In this document: piece after piece, positions 25,264 to 33,140 of the stretch
How positions within the stretch are numbered: position 1 is the stretch's first letter
How the letters are laid out: each line of letters begins with the position of its first letter
Assembly: GCF_006716355.1 (NCBI RefSeq)
Contig: NZ_VFOW01000001.1
Location: forward strand, 1,798,001 to 1,862,000
Source: Stackebrandtia endophytica
Lineage (GTDB): Bacteria; Actinomycetota; Actinomycetes; Mycobacteriales; Micromonosporaceae
Length of the DNA: 64,000 nt
Direction of reading: 5' to 3'
Notes under the pieces: model-generated
Databases searched by the model: none
Seen by the model: only the letters and a program-made list of their open reading frames with translations
Told to the model about the DNA's origin: nothing
Translations under genes and position numbers: made by a program

Positions 25264-27312
25264 ATGCGTCAACCACCGCGCCAGCCTCCCCGGCAACCGG
25301 CCGCCGCTCGCCGGGCAGCGCCGAAAGCAGCCCCCAAGGCTGCCCCACGCAACGCCGCTCGCGGTGCCAAGGCCGCGGGCCGGACACCGCCACGGCAGCA
25401 ACAGAAGGGCCCGAGCGTCAACGCTCGTGCCGCTCAACACGCCCGCGACGCGCAACGCGCGCAACAACGTTCCGGCGGCGCCTCCGGGCCACGCACCGCG
25501 TCCCGCTCCGATGGCGCCGGACCGAACCGGCGCCGAAGCGGTCGGCCGCTACGCGGATGGCGCAGTTGGTGGGCGACGCACGAGATGGACCGCCGCAACC
25601 GCGCCGCACGAGGTGGGGCACGAGGTCGAGTCGGCGGTGGGATGGCCGCGCGCGGCTGGTCCGCCTCACGAGCGGCGTGGGCGTTCACTTTACTGCTTCT
25701 AGCCGCGTTCACCGGTTCCATCTCATTGGGAGCCGGCAGCGTCGGCGTCGCCGTGGTGGCGTTCCTGTTTCTGTTGGCCGCCATCGCGGTCGCCACCGCG
25801 GCCCGTGCCAAGGACTACTTCCGGGCGTACCCGGCCGACACCTCCCCGGTCGCCGACTTCCACATCGACGACCTCAAGGTCGATGACGACACCTCCGCCG
25901 CCGGGCTGGACGGTTCGGAACTCAACAGCATGGCCGACCTGGAACGCAGTATGCGGCGGGCGGCCGATTCGGACGGCGGTCCGGCCGCGCCAAGCCCGGT
26001 CGCGTCGGCTGCCGTGGTAGCCGGGGCTCCCACCTCGGACACCGTGATCGCCCAGGTGGACAAGGCGACACAGGCAACCGAAGGCGGCGACGCTGCGGCA
26101 TCGGTGCCCGTCACCGACTCAAGCGCCGCGTCGGCGCCGGTCGAGTCGCCACCGGATTCCGAGACACCGGCTTCCGAGAGACCGCCTTCCGAAACAGCGG
26201 CCGTGGAGACACCGACTGCCGAGACACCGGCCGACAAGCCGACGGTCGAGACCGTCGCGGACCAGGGGACGACCCCGGTTACTACCTCCGAAGTGGACTC
26301 CGTAGAGGGCCCGACCGACGTGGTCGCCGAGACCGCAGCCTCCGACCCGAAGGATGTTCCGCCGCAGAGCGGACCGACGGAGTCCGGCATGTCGCAAGCC
26401 CTGTCGGCCACCTACGGACCGGCTGCCGACGCCCCACAGGGTTCCGCCGAGTCGCCGTCGCAAGCTTCAGCCACCGAAGCTGCTGCCACCGGCTCGGAGC
26501 GCGCCGTCGGCGACGAACCGGGTTCAGGCACCCTCGCCGCCGAATCGGCACCCGCCACCACATCGGGGGCGCGATCCACCACGGTCACCGAACAGCACGA
26601 TGTGGTGGTCCCGCGGCAGGCCGACCAGTCATCGTCGCCGGATTCGAAGCCACCCCGCGATACGGTGGCGGCGATGGAACCCGACGGCGAGTCGCCGATT
26701 CCGCAGCAACGCGGGACCGACGTCTTCGCAGCGGACAACCAGTTGTCCGACACGTTGATGGAGTCATTGATCATCGACGACACCGAGGACCCGGTCACCG
26801 CCGAGGAGGCCGATCCGGCGTTGCCGCTGGAGGAATCGACGACTCAGCTGCACCTGTTGGCCGCCGAAAGCGCCGGAGTCGACCTGTTGTCGGCGTATGC
26901 CGACGAGACCACCCTGCCCCCCGACGCGGTGCGCGACGTCGCGGCGACGCTGATCGTCTCGGATCTGGCAGCCTCCGTCATGTTCTACACCGAGCTGTTG
27001 GGACTGGTCGAAATCGATCGGGCCCGGGACGCGGTTCTCCTGGAGGCGGGATTCGGACGAGTGCTGTTGTGGCGGCGGGAAGACGCGCCCCCGTCACGCG
27101 ATCCGGTCATGCACCTGACCTTCGAAGTGGGCGACATCGACACCGCCTACGAGACGTTGAACTCGAAAGGGGTGCATTTCACACACCCACCCCGTTCGGC
27201 ACTGTCCGGCGAGGTACACGACTTGCGGGCCGCGTCGTTCCTGGACCCGGATGGTCACGGATTGGCGATAACCGAACTGCGGCAACGGACAGACACGACG
27301 CCGAACGGCTAG
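25264..27312 (+). CDS. Membrane protein with disordered linker and C-terminal VOC (glyoxalase-like) domain
   Basis: This 682-residue protein has an unusual order: a basic Pro/Ala/Arg-rich N-terminus (1-130), two membrane segments (about 138-180), a long low-complexity Ala/Pro/Thr/Glu-rich linker (about 250-480) with SETPAS/VETPTAETPA-like repeats, and a C-terminal VOC domain (about 556-675). The VOC part reads IVSDLAASVMFYTELLGL and ends FLDPDGHGLAITEL. VOC proteins are metal enzymes or ligand binders. I chose ATG 25264 with GAAGG upstream. The linker would project the VOC domain away from the membrane. The fusion is uncommon and its role is unknown. Confidence 0.8.
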   Translation: MRQPPRQPPRQPAAARRAAPKAAPKAAPRNAARGAKAAGRTPPRQQQKGPSVNARAAQHARDAQRAQQRSGGASGPRTASRSDGAGPNRRRSGRPLRGWRSWWATHEMDRRNRAARGGARGRVGGGMAARGWSASRAAWAFTLLLLAAFTGSISLGAGSVGVAVVAFLFLLAAIAVATAARAKDYFRAYPADTSPVADFHIDDLKVDDDTSAAGLDGSELNSMADLERSMRRAADSDGGPAAPSPVASAAVVAGAPTSDTVIAQVDKATQATEGGDAAASVPVTDSSAASAPVESPPDSETPASERPPSETAAVETPTAETPADKPTVETVADQGTTPVTTSEVDSVEGPTDVVAETAASDPKDVPPQSGPTESGMSQALSATYGPAADAPQGSAESPSQASATEAAATGSERAVGDEPGSGTLAAESAPATTSGARSTTVTEQHDVVVPRQADQSSSPDSKPPRDTVAAMEPDGESPIPQQRGTDVFAADNQLSDTLMESLIIDDTEDPVTAEEADPALPLEESTTQLHLLAAESAGVDLLSAYADETTLPPDAVRDVAATLIVSDLAASVMFYTELLGLVEIDRARDAVLLEAGFGRVLLWRREDAPPSRDPVMHLTFEVGDIDTAYETLNSKGVHFTHPPRSALSGEVHDLRAASFLDPDGHGLAITELRQRTDTTPNG

Positions 27313-27322
27313 ATTCACGTCT

Positions 27323-27670
27323 GTGTCTGACATACCGCAGCCGACTTTCGGCACCGAGTCCCACCAGGTCCACGGGCAACATGGCCGTGGCGAGGCGATC
27401 GGCAGCATTCTCAACGGCAGCCGAAAGCCCCGGTGGGATACTCGGCGAGCCACGGCCACGATGATCCTGTTCTCGGTGGGAGCGTTCACCGGTTCCATCG
27501 CGGTGGGTGCCGCAAGCTTCGTAACCGGCCTGGTCGCGGCGCTGGTGCTGGCCGCTGCAACCGCGCTGGTCGTCATCGAGTACCGGGACCGCCGACTGCT
27601 GGCGATCACGGAGGATTCCGACTGGGAGGCCCCACCAGACGACGACGCCGATACACACCGGTACGAGTAA
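27323..27670 (+). CDS. Small two-helix membrane protein
   Basis: This 115-residue protein has two membrane segments (about residues 48-85) and an acidic C-terminus. Its hairpin, containing AFTGSIAVGAASF, closely resembles the hairpin of the preceding VOC-fusion protein (AFTGSISLGAGSV), so the two share a duplicated membrane module. TAGATT, overlapping the previous stop codon, lies 7 nt before GTG 27323, so a leaderless transcript is possible. The function is unknown. Confidence 0.65.
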   Translation: MSDIPQPTFGTESHQVHGQHGRGEAIGSILNGSRKPRWDTRRATATMILFSVGAFTGSIAVGAASFVTGLVAALVLAAATALVVIEYRDRRLLAITEDSDWEAPPDDDADTHRYE

Positions 27671-28146
27671 CCTGCGGCGCGGTCGGTTCACCATCGGCGC
27701 CATGCCCGTTGCCGCTTTACCCCGGTTGCCCGCACACCGTGTCCCGCCCCTGCCCCGCCGGGTCCTTTTTCTGCGCCACAACGAAACGCCGACTCCGAAA
27801 GGGAGGATCGGCAGGCCGGGTTGACGGTTCGTGCCCCGGTGAGCAGTCCACCAGCCACGAAGCTCACCACCGACGAACACAACGTCGGCGACGAGCGTAT
27901 GCGCCGGCCGAGCCCCCGACCCTCCACCCGGACCGCCCGGCGGACAGAACCGGTCCTCGTCATTCACGGCAGGCTTCGCCGGTCGAACCGGAATTCGCCT
28001 TCGGTCGCCCCTGTCGTCGGGAACAAGGCTGCTTCACGGGACTGGGACAGGTGCCCTGGTGAGGCGGCGGCGGTACGCCCCTTGCACTTCGGACAACCAC
28101 CACGCCACCGGCACAGATGAACCCGCCCCGTGAAACAGCCGTCCGG
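27671..28146. other. Gene-free region containing palindromic element copy 2
   Basis: No convincing gene is seen in this 476-nt convergent gap. The right-hand 114 nt form a long imperfect palindrome related to the one at 423-544. The rest shows nothing recognisable. Confidence 0.5.
28027..28140 (-). repeat. Long palindromic (stem-loop) element, copy 2
   Basis: The left arm starts GGCTGCTTCACGGGACTGGG and the reverse complement of the right arm starts GGCTGTTTCACGGGGCGGGT. Read on the minus strand, the middle (GTTGTCCGAAGTGCAAGG then CGTAC) matches the loop of copy 1 (GTTGTCGCAAGTACAAAG then CGTAC), followed in both by CCGCC-rich sequence and CCAGGGCAC. It ends 6 nt before the stop codon of the minus-strand gene at 28147, the same placement as copy 1. 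Confidence 0.6.
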
Positions 28147-29130
28147 CTAGAAGACGGATACGTGCACGTGGTTGGTGTGGTCGCCGGACGGGGTGCCGTT
28201 TCCGCCACTGTACGGTCCCCACCCGTTGGCCGGGTCCCAGAACTGGTTGTACCAGATCACATACATCACGCCCAGTGAGTTGGCGTTGTCGACGAACCAG
28301 GCGGCGAGATTGTCGCCGTAAGTCTTGTCTCCGCCGGTGGCTACTCCACCGAAACCGCCTGCCTGGGCCGCCATGTCACACGCGCGGCCTCGCGGGTGTT
28401 CGCCGCCGTCCTCGGCGGATCGGTAGCAGGAGGTGTACCGATCGAACCCGGCCGCGCGGGCCTGGTTGAGCGCGTGGTTCATCCGCGCGGTGATGCATCC
28501 GCCGGTGGTGGGGTCGTCGACGGAGCAGCTTTCGGAGGGCCAGGAGCCGTCGGGGTTACGGGGCGCGGGTTCGGCCGAACCGTAGTTTCCACCGCTGGGG
28601 CCGCTCTGGGCGTCGACTTCGCGCTGCGCGTCGTCCTTGGCCTTTTCCTTCTTCTCGTACGCCTTCTTGGCCTTCTTGACCTCGTCGGCCAATGCGTCCT
28701 CATCGGCGGCGAGGTCGTCCTTCGCGTCCACCAGGTCCTGTAGCCGACGGGCACTGTCGTCCCCGAGATAACTGACCAGTGAAAGTCCGTCGATGGCCGA
28801 ACCGGGTGAGCCGGTCGCCAGCAACGCCGTCGCCGACGGTACTCCACCGGTCGTGTAGATCAACTCGGCGAAGTCGTTGACCTCGGCGGTCAACGTCTTG
28901 ATCGCCTTCTTGGTGTCCTTGATCTTGTCTTCGAGTTCTTCCTGCCGCTCCAGTGCGTCTTCCAGCTCCTGCTCGGCGACGACGAACTCTTCGATCGCGT
29001 TCTCGAGCTCCTCCTCGATGGAGTGGCTGTCGTCTTCAGGGTCGGCCGCGGCCGGCTCGGCTATCGGGGCCAGGATCAACGCACACGTGGCGGTGGCGAT
29101 CACCGACAATCGGCGCCAACGAGTCTTCAT
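28147..29130 (-). CDS. Secreted coiled-coil protein with LAS-type zinc peptidase-like C-terminal domain
   Basis: This 327-residue protein has a signal peptide (about 1-29, ending PAAA-DP), a long coiled coil (about 38-180), a linker, and a C-terminal domain (about 205-327). That domain has HPRGRACD and NHVHVS, the HxxGxAxD plus HxH pattern of LAS-type (VanY/M15-like) zinc peptidases, and resembles the ARB_07466-type C-terminal domain. A role in peptidoglycan hydrolysis or remodelling is inferred. A c-di-AMP riboswitch lies directly upstream, consistent with cell-wall control. It is a paralogue of the gene at 29939. Confidence 0.85.
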   Translation of the reverse strand: MKTRWRRLSVIATATCALILAPIAEPAAADPEDDSHSIEEELENAIEEFVVAEQELEDALERQEELEDKIKDTKKAIKTLTAEVNDFAELIYTTGGVPSATALLATGSPGSAIDGLSLVSYLGDDSARRLQDLVDAKDDLAADEDALADEVKKAKKAYEKKEKAKDDAQREVDAQSGPSGGNYGSAEPAPRNPDGSWPSESCSVDDPTTGGCITARMNHALNQARAAGFDRYTSCYRSAEDGGEHPRGRACDMAAQAGGFGGVATGGDKTYGDNLAAWFVDNANSLGVMYVIWYNQFWDPANGWGPYSGGNGTPSGDHTNHVHVSVF

Positions 29131-29151
29131 ATGGTTCGTCTCTCGTCTCGT

Positions 29152-29276
29152 CCGCCTACCGGGTTAGCTGTCGGGTTCGGGCGGCGAGAGTGCCCTACCG
29201 CGCCACTGCGCGGATTCACCCCGGCCACGCATGCGTGGCATTGGGTCCCCGGTTCATCTCGGTGACGACTCGGCGG
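29152..29276 (-). ncRNA. c-di-AMP riboswitch (ydaO/yuaA class), copy 1
   Basis: Reading the minus strand, the conserved blocks are CGGGGACCCA, CGGGGTGAATCC, GGTAGGGC, and CCCGAACCCGACAGCTAACC followed by CGGTAGGCGG. The closing P1 helix pairs CCGCC (29276-29272) with GGCGG (29156-29152). It ends about 22 nt before the start codon of the secreted coiled-coil protein. This class usually turns off cell-wall hydrolase genes when c-di-AMP is high. No terminator is visible between the aptamer and the gene, so control may be translational. Confidence 0.93.
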
Positions 29277-29414
29277 AGGGACGCCGTCGTCGCTTCGGTG
29301 ACGCGACGGGGGTACGGCGGCCCTCCGCAACTCTAAAGGTCGACGAAACCGGTGACAACCACGGACCGGGGACATCACCCCTGGTAGTTAAGCCTTGACC
29401 CGCGTGATGCGGGG

Positions 29415-29837
29415 TCAGGCCGTCGGTCCCGCCAACCGTTTCAGTGCCGGGACCGCAGCGGCAATGGCGGACTGATCGGCCGCCGAGAGACCGCTCAACC
29501 GTTCGGCGAGGAACGCGACCCGGCGTTCGACGCCGCGTTCCAGTTCGGCCCGGCCGGTGCCGGTCAGTTCGACGCTGACGACCCTGCCGTCGCGATCGCG
29601 TCGTTGCCGAGTCACCAGTCCGTCGCGCTCCAGACGATCGACCTGCGAGGTCATTGTCGGCAGTCGGACTCCGTGCTGGTGGGCCAGTTGACTCATTCGC
29701 AGCGGACCGTCCCGCAGCGTGGCCAACACCGCCAACTGTGGAGCGCTGACGGACATGTCGGCCGAGGATCTGCGCAGCAGCAGAACCAGTTCACGCAGCA
29801 GTTCCGATACCTGTGCTGCCAGAGCAGTATCGACCAC
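29415..29837 (-). CDS. MarR-family transcriptional regulator
   Basis: This 140-residue protein has the MarR winged helix: LAVLATLRDGPLRMSQLAHQ, MTSQVDRLERDGLVTRQRD-like recognition and wing regions, and C-terminal dimerisation helices. I chose GTG 29837 because GAGGA lies 6 nt upstream of it and only 0 nt from the alternative GTG 29843. It lies between two paralogous c-di-AMP-controlled genes on the same strand. Its target is unknown; an inverted repeat at 29880-29906 is a candidate operator. Confidence 0.87.
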   Translation of the reverse strand: MVDTALAAQVSELLRELVLLLRRSSADMSVSAPQLAVLATLRDGPLRMSQLAHQHGVRLPTMTSQVDRLERDGLVTRQRRDRDGRVVSVELTGTGRAELERGVERRVAFLAERLSGLSAADQSAIAAAVPALKRLAGPTA

Positions 29838-29879
29838 GCACACTCCTCACAGTGTCCGGCCACCCCGCCTGATCCTCGA

Positions 29880-29906
29880 GGTGAGACCACTGAACGTGGC
29901 CTCACC
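29880..29906. promoter_or_regulatory. Inverted repeat between the hydrolase-like gene and marR
   Basis: GGTGAG-A-CCAC-TGAAC-GTGG-C-CTCACC is a symmetric inverted repeat (10 paired bases in two blocks). It lies downstream of the gene ending at 29939 and 43-69 nt upstream of the MarR start. It may be a terminator or the MarR operator. Confidence 0.5.
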
Positions 29907-29938
29907 CTATCGATGTGAAACCGCCGAGGACCACCGAG

Positions 29939-30946
29939 CTACAACATGGACAGATGCACGTGGTCGGTGTGGTCGCAGGATGGGCTGCCACCTCCACAAC
30001 CCGGGTAATATCGCCAACCACCCGCCGCCGGTTCCCAGATCTCGTTGAACCAGATCACGTATTTGACGCCGAGCAGGTCGGCGTGCTGAACGAACCAGTA
30101 GGCCAGGTTGTCGCCGTATGTCTTGGATTCGCCGGTGGCGTATCCGACGAAGCCTCCGACGTCCACTGAGAAGTCACAGGCTCGGCCTCTGGGATGCTCA
30201 CCGCCGTCCTCCGCCGATCGATAGCACTTGGTATATCGATCGAAACCGGCCATGATCGCCTGTTTCAACGCGTGGTCGGTTCGAGCGGTGATGCACCCTC
30301 CGGTCGTGGGATCCGGTACCGAGCAACTCTCGTACGGCCAGGAGCCGTCGGTATTTCGCGGCGCCGCATCGGGAACCCGCGCGTTTCCGCCCTGCGGCCC
30401 CGGGGAGCTACCGGTACCGTCCGCCGCGATGGCAGCTGCCGCGGCATCGCGGGCGTCCCTGATGTCGGCCAGCGCGTCGGCGGCGGCCTGGATCTCGTCC
30501 TCCAGGGCCAACTCCTCGGCTTCCAAGGTCACTTGGGCGTCGATGAGTTCCTGAAGTTTGGCGCCGCTCTGGTCCCCCAGATAACTCAGTGTCGACAGTC
30601 CGTCGATCGCGCTGGTGGGATCCCCCACCGCCAGGACCGACATCGTCGACGGGATTCCGCCGTTGAGGTAGGCCGCGACGGCGAAGTCGTTGACCTCACT
30701 GGTCAGCGTCTCGATGCTGTCCTTAGTGTCTTTGATGCTGTCATTCAGATCATCCTGCCTGGCCTCGGCTGTGTTCAACGCATCCTCGGCCTCGATGTAA
30801 TCGTCGATGGCCTCGGACAGCGCCGAGTCGATGCCCTGCTCGTCGGTGTCCGGGTCGGCGTGTGCCGCCACGGGTACCAGCATGAGGAAGGCGCACAGCC
30901 CAGATACGACGACGGCCAGTCGCCGTTTGAACGGGGTGTCAGTCAC
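29939..30946 (-). CDS. Secreted coiled-coil protein with LAS-type zinc peptidase-like domain, paralogue
   Basis: This 335-residue protein is a paralogue of the protein at 28147 along its whole length. It has a signal peptide (about 1-31), a coiled coil with the shared EVNDFA and SAIDGLS blocks, and a C-terminal domain with HPRGRACD, SKTYGDNLA and DHTDHVHLS. The C-terminal domain is the best conserved part, again suggesting a zinc peptidase-like peptidoglycan enzyme. The start is GTG 30946. A second c-di-AMP riboswitch ends about 22 nt upstream, so leader and gene were duplicated together. Confidence 0.85.
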   Translation of the reverse strand: MTDTPFKRRLAVVVSGLCAFLMLVPVAAHADPDTDEQGIDSALSEAIDDYIEAEDALNTAEARQDDLNDSIKDTKDSIETLTSEVNDFAVAAYLNGGIPSTMSVLAVGDPTSAIDGLSTLSYLGDQSGAKLQELIDAQVTLEAEELALEDEIQAAADALADIRDARDAAAAAIAADGTGSSPGPQGGNARVPDAAPRNTDGSWPYESCSVPDPTTGGCITARTDHALKQAIMAGFDRYTKCYRSAEDGGEHPRGRACDFSVDVGGFVGYATGESKTYGDNLAYWFVQHADLLGVKYVIWFNEIWEPAAGGWRYYPGCGGGSPSCDHTDHVHLSML

Positions 30947-30967
30947 GTAGTGGTCTTTCTTCGTCTT

Positions 30968-31091
30968 CCGCCTACCGAGTTAGCTGCCGGGTTCGGGCCG
31001 AAGAACGCCCTACCGCGATTCCGCGGATTCACCCCGAAGCCGAGTCCGGCTCGATGGGTCCCCGGTTTGTCCTTATTAGACAATTAGGCGG
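30968..31091 (-). ncRNA. c-di-AMP riboswitch (ydaO/yuaA class), copy 2
   Basis: Minus-strand blocks are CCGGGGACCCA, CGGGGTGAATCC, GGTAGGGC, and CCCGAACCCGGCAGCTAACT followed by CGGTAGGCGG. P1 pairs CCGCC (31091-31087) with GGCGG (30972-30968). Stem P2/P3 sequences differ from copy 1 while keeping their pairing, a sign of conserved structure. It controls the second secreted coiled-coil gene. Confidence 0.93.
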
Positions 31092-31198
31092 CGAGCATCC
31101 GCTGCCGCCCCTGACTTGCGACAAATGAAGGGAACGAACGCTCGATGCGACAGCCTAAAGCATGGTCTACATAACGCTCAACAGTCGACAATCGGTTA

Positions 31199-32134
31199 TC
31201 AATCGGACACCATCGCGGTGACCATGGCCAAGACATCGGCGGCGCAGCCCCACGACAGGGTAACGCCGGAACCACCGTGCCCGTAGTTGTGAATCACCCG
31301 TGGATCATGCGAATCGCGTTCCAACCGGACGCCACCCCGCACCGGGCGCAGCCCCACTCGACGACCGATCACCGGCAGGTCGGCTATACGGGAGTCGATT
31401 CGCGCGCACCGCCGCATGATGGCGCGTTCGACGGCCTCATCCCATTCCGTCGACGCCCGATCCACCCCGGTCCCACCGAGCACCAGGTGATCCGAGTGCG
31501 GAAAGATGACGGTGAGGTCGGTGCCGATGGCGTTGCCCAGGAAGAATTCCGACAATCCGGGATTCGGGGTCACGACCATCTGTCCCCTGACCGGCCGCAA
31601 CGCGGGATCCCCGAGCAGTTCGGCCGCCCCCAGGCCGGTGCAGTTGACCACGACGTCGCCGGAAACCTCACCCAACGACTCCACACGAGCCCACTCGATT
31701 CCGACGCCGGCGGTCGTCGCTCGAGCCACCAGGTGGTCAAGGTATCTCGGCATGTCGATCAATGGAATCGTGTAGCGCCAGGCACTGTGGTACTCCGGCG
31801 GTGCCTCACCAGGGTCGCAGACCCGAAACCCGGGAACTTCCTGCGCCCACTCCGGAATCGCGTCCTCGGCCGGGTCGGCCTCGATACCGGAGACCATGCG
31901 CACTGCGGAGTCCTCGATACCCGCCAGTCGGGTGAAGGCCTCCCACCCGACGCGAGCCCACCGAGCGACCCGCGGATCGTCGACCATGTGTGGTCCCCAA
32001 CTGGCGCCGGCGACCGCCGAGGTGGTGGCGCGGGGCGTCCTTTCACTGACGACGCCGACATCGAACCCGGCCTCGGCCAGGGCGATCGCCGAAGTCAGGC
32101 CGGACACTCCGGCACCGACAACCATGATGTTCAC
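31199..32134 (-). CDS. FAD-dependent D-amino-acid oxidase family protein
   Basis: This 311-residue flavoenzyme has an N-terminal dinucleotide-binding motif, VVGAGVSGLTSAIALAEAG, and the C-terminal YGHGGSGVTLSWGCA of D-amino-acid oxidases. The substrate-site region GLRPVRGGVRLE is also typical. It oxidatively deaminates D-amino acids to keto acids, ammonia and hydrogen peroxide; the preferred substrate is unknown. I chose GTG 32134 with GAGG 8 nt upstream. Nearby peptidoglycan hydrolase-like genes raise the possibility that it handles cell-wall D-amino acids, which is inference. Confidence 0.9.
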   Translation of the reverse strand: MNIMVVGAGVSGLTSAIALAEAGFDVGVVSERTPRATTSAVAGASWGPHMVDDPRVARWARVGWEAFTRLAGIEDSAVRMVSGIEADPAEDAIPEWAQEVPGFRVCDPGEAPPEYHSAWRYTIPLIDMPRYLDHLVARATTAGVGIEWARVESLGEVSGDVVVNCTGLGAAELLGDPALRPVRGQMVVTPNPGLSEFFLGNAIGTDLTVIFPHSDHLVLGGTGVDRASTEWDEAVERAIMRRCARIDSRIADLPVIGRRVGLRPVRGGVRLERDSHDPRVIHNYGHGGSGVTLSWGCAADVLAMVTAMVSD

Positions 32135-32229
32135 GAGGACTACCTCACTCCAGTATCGGTCGTCTTCCGCGCTGAATCGGTCAGGGTCGCTATACGCCCT
32201 CAATATGAGCTGGCCGATTCAACTCAACA

Positions 32230-32641
32230 ATCTTCCGATGAAACGCAGTGCTACAGACAGTCGCACCTCGGACAACGCTATTTGAGCTTGCAACATATGT
32301 TGATCAACAAGGGAGGCGTCAAGATTGAGCGGGTCTTCGCGGTCACCACACCTGAGCTTCTCCAAGAGCCCGAGTTTCGACGGACCTACCAGATCCATGT
32401 TGACATGGGAGCCTCGATTCGACTGCTGCCAATCGATCAGTTGTCCCTATGGTCACGCAATGCCCTTGACGACTTTATTCTCTTCGATGACGAACTGCTC
32501 TACGAGGTCACCAAACTATCCGGGATACGGTCCAGTGGCACACCGCAGTACCAGACTCGAATCACTTTGGACGAATCTAGAGTCGAGCGGAAACGTGAGT
32601 TGTTCGCAGAAATCTGGGGCGTGGGTACTGCGCCCACCTAG
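32230..32641 (+). pseudogene. 5'-truncated DUF6879-like or HTH-regulator C-terminal fragment
   Basis: The protein-like part runs from about YRQSHLGQRYLSLQHM through KIERVFAVTTPELL, IRLLPIDQL and ALDDFILFDDELLYE to FAEIWGVG. This resembles the C-terminal domain attached to actinobacterial HTH regulators (DUF6879-like). The first in-frame ATG is 32297, but similarity begins upstream of it with no start codon, and no ribosome binding site is seen, so the gene seems to have lost its 5' end. GC content is clearly lower than around it, pointing to acquired DNA. If functional, the protein would be 114 residues from 32297. Confidence 0.5.
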
Positions 32642-32645
32642 GTTA

Positions 32646-33056
32646 TTACTCCTCGTCCCGGACCGGGGGGCGTGAGAGACTTCGGCGGACGGACAGGGCG
32701 TAAAGCCACGTGAGGCCGAATACCACTCCGATACCGGCGATCATCCAATGTAGAAAAATCCCGCCGACCAGCAGGACGACCTGGACGACACCGCCGCCGA
32801 TCCAGGCCCACCGATGGCTCATACGTGCCGCGAAGACGATGCACGCCACCGCCACCGCCAGGACGAACCCGATGGCCGCCCCGAACGGTTCCACGTCCAG
32901 GATGCGGATCGGGACCACCGCCAGCAACAGAACAAGGACCTCAAGTGCCATCACCGCGGAGCCGAGGCCCCGAATGGCCCGCTGCGGATTGGCCAGCCCG
33001 GACTCGTGGCGACGGTCGGGCGTGGGGTGGTCGTCGGTGGCACCGGGCTCGGTCAT
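32646..33056 (-). CDS. DUF4233 membrane protein
   Basis: This 136-residue protein has about four membrane helices and ends in an Arg-rich, acidic tail. DUF4233 proteins are found in Actinobacteria directly after folC, as here, with an 84-nt gap. The function is unknown. I chose ATG 33056 (MTEPGATDDH); a GTG 15 nt earlier is possible. It is part of the valS-folC-DUF4233 series on the minus strand. Confidence 0.82.
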   Translation of the reverse strand: MTEPGATDDHPTPDRRHESGLANPQRAIRGLGSAVMALEVLVLLLAVVPIRILDVEPFGAAIGFVLAVAVACIVFAARMSHRWAWIGGGVVQVVLLVGGIFLHWMIAGIGVVFGLTWLYALSVRRSLSRPPVRDEE

Positions 33057-33140
33057 GGAACGATTGTCCACGACCCGCCGCGAGCACCCGACGGCCTCCC
33101 CGGGCAGCGCGAGCTGCGTTACCCGCGCGGCGTCGTCACG

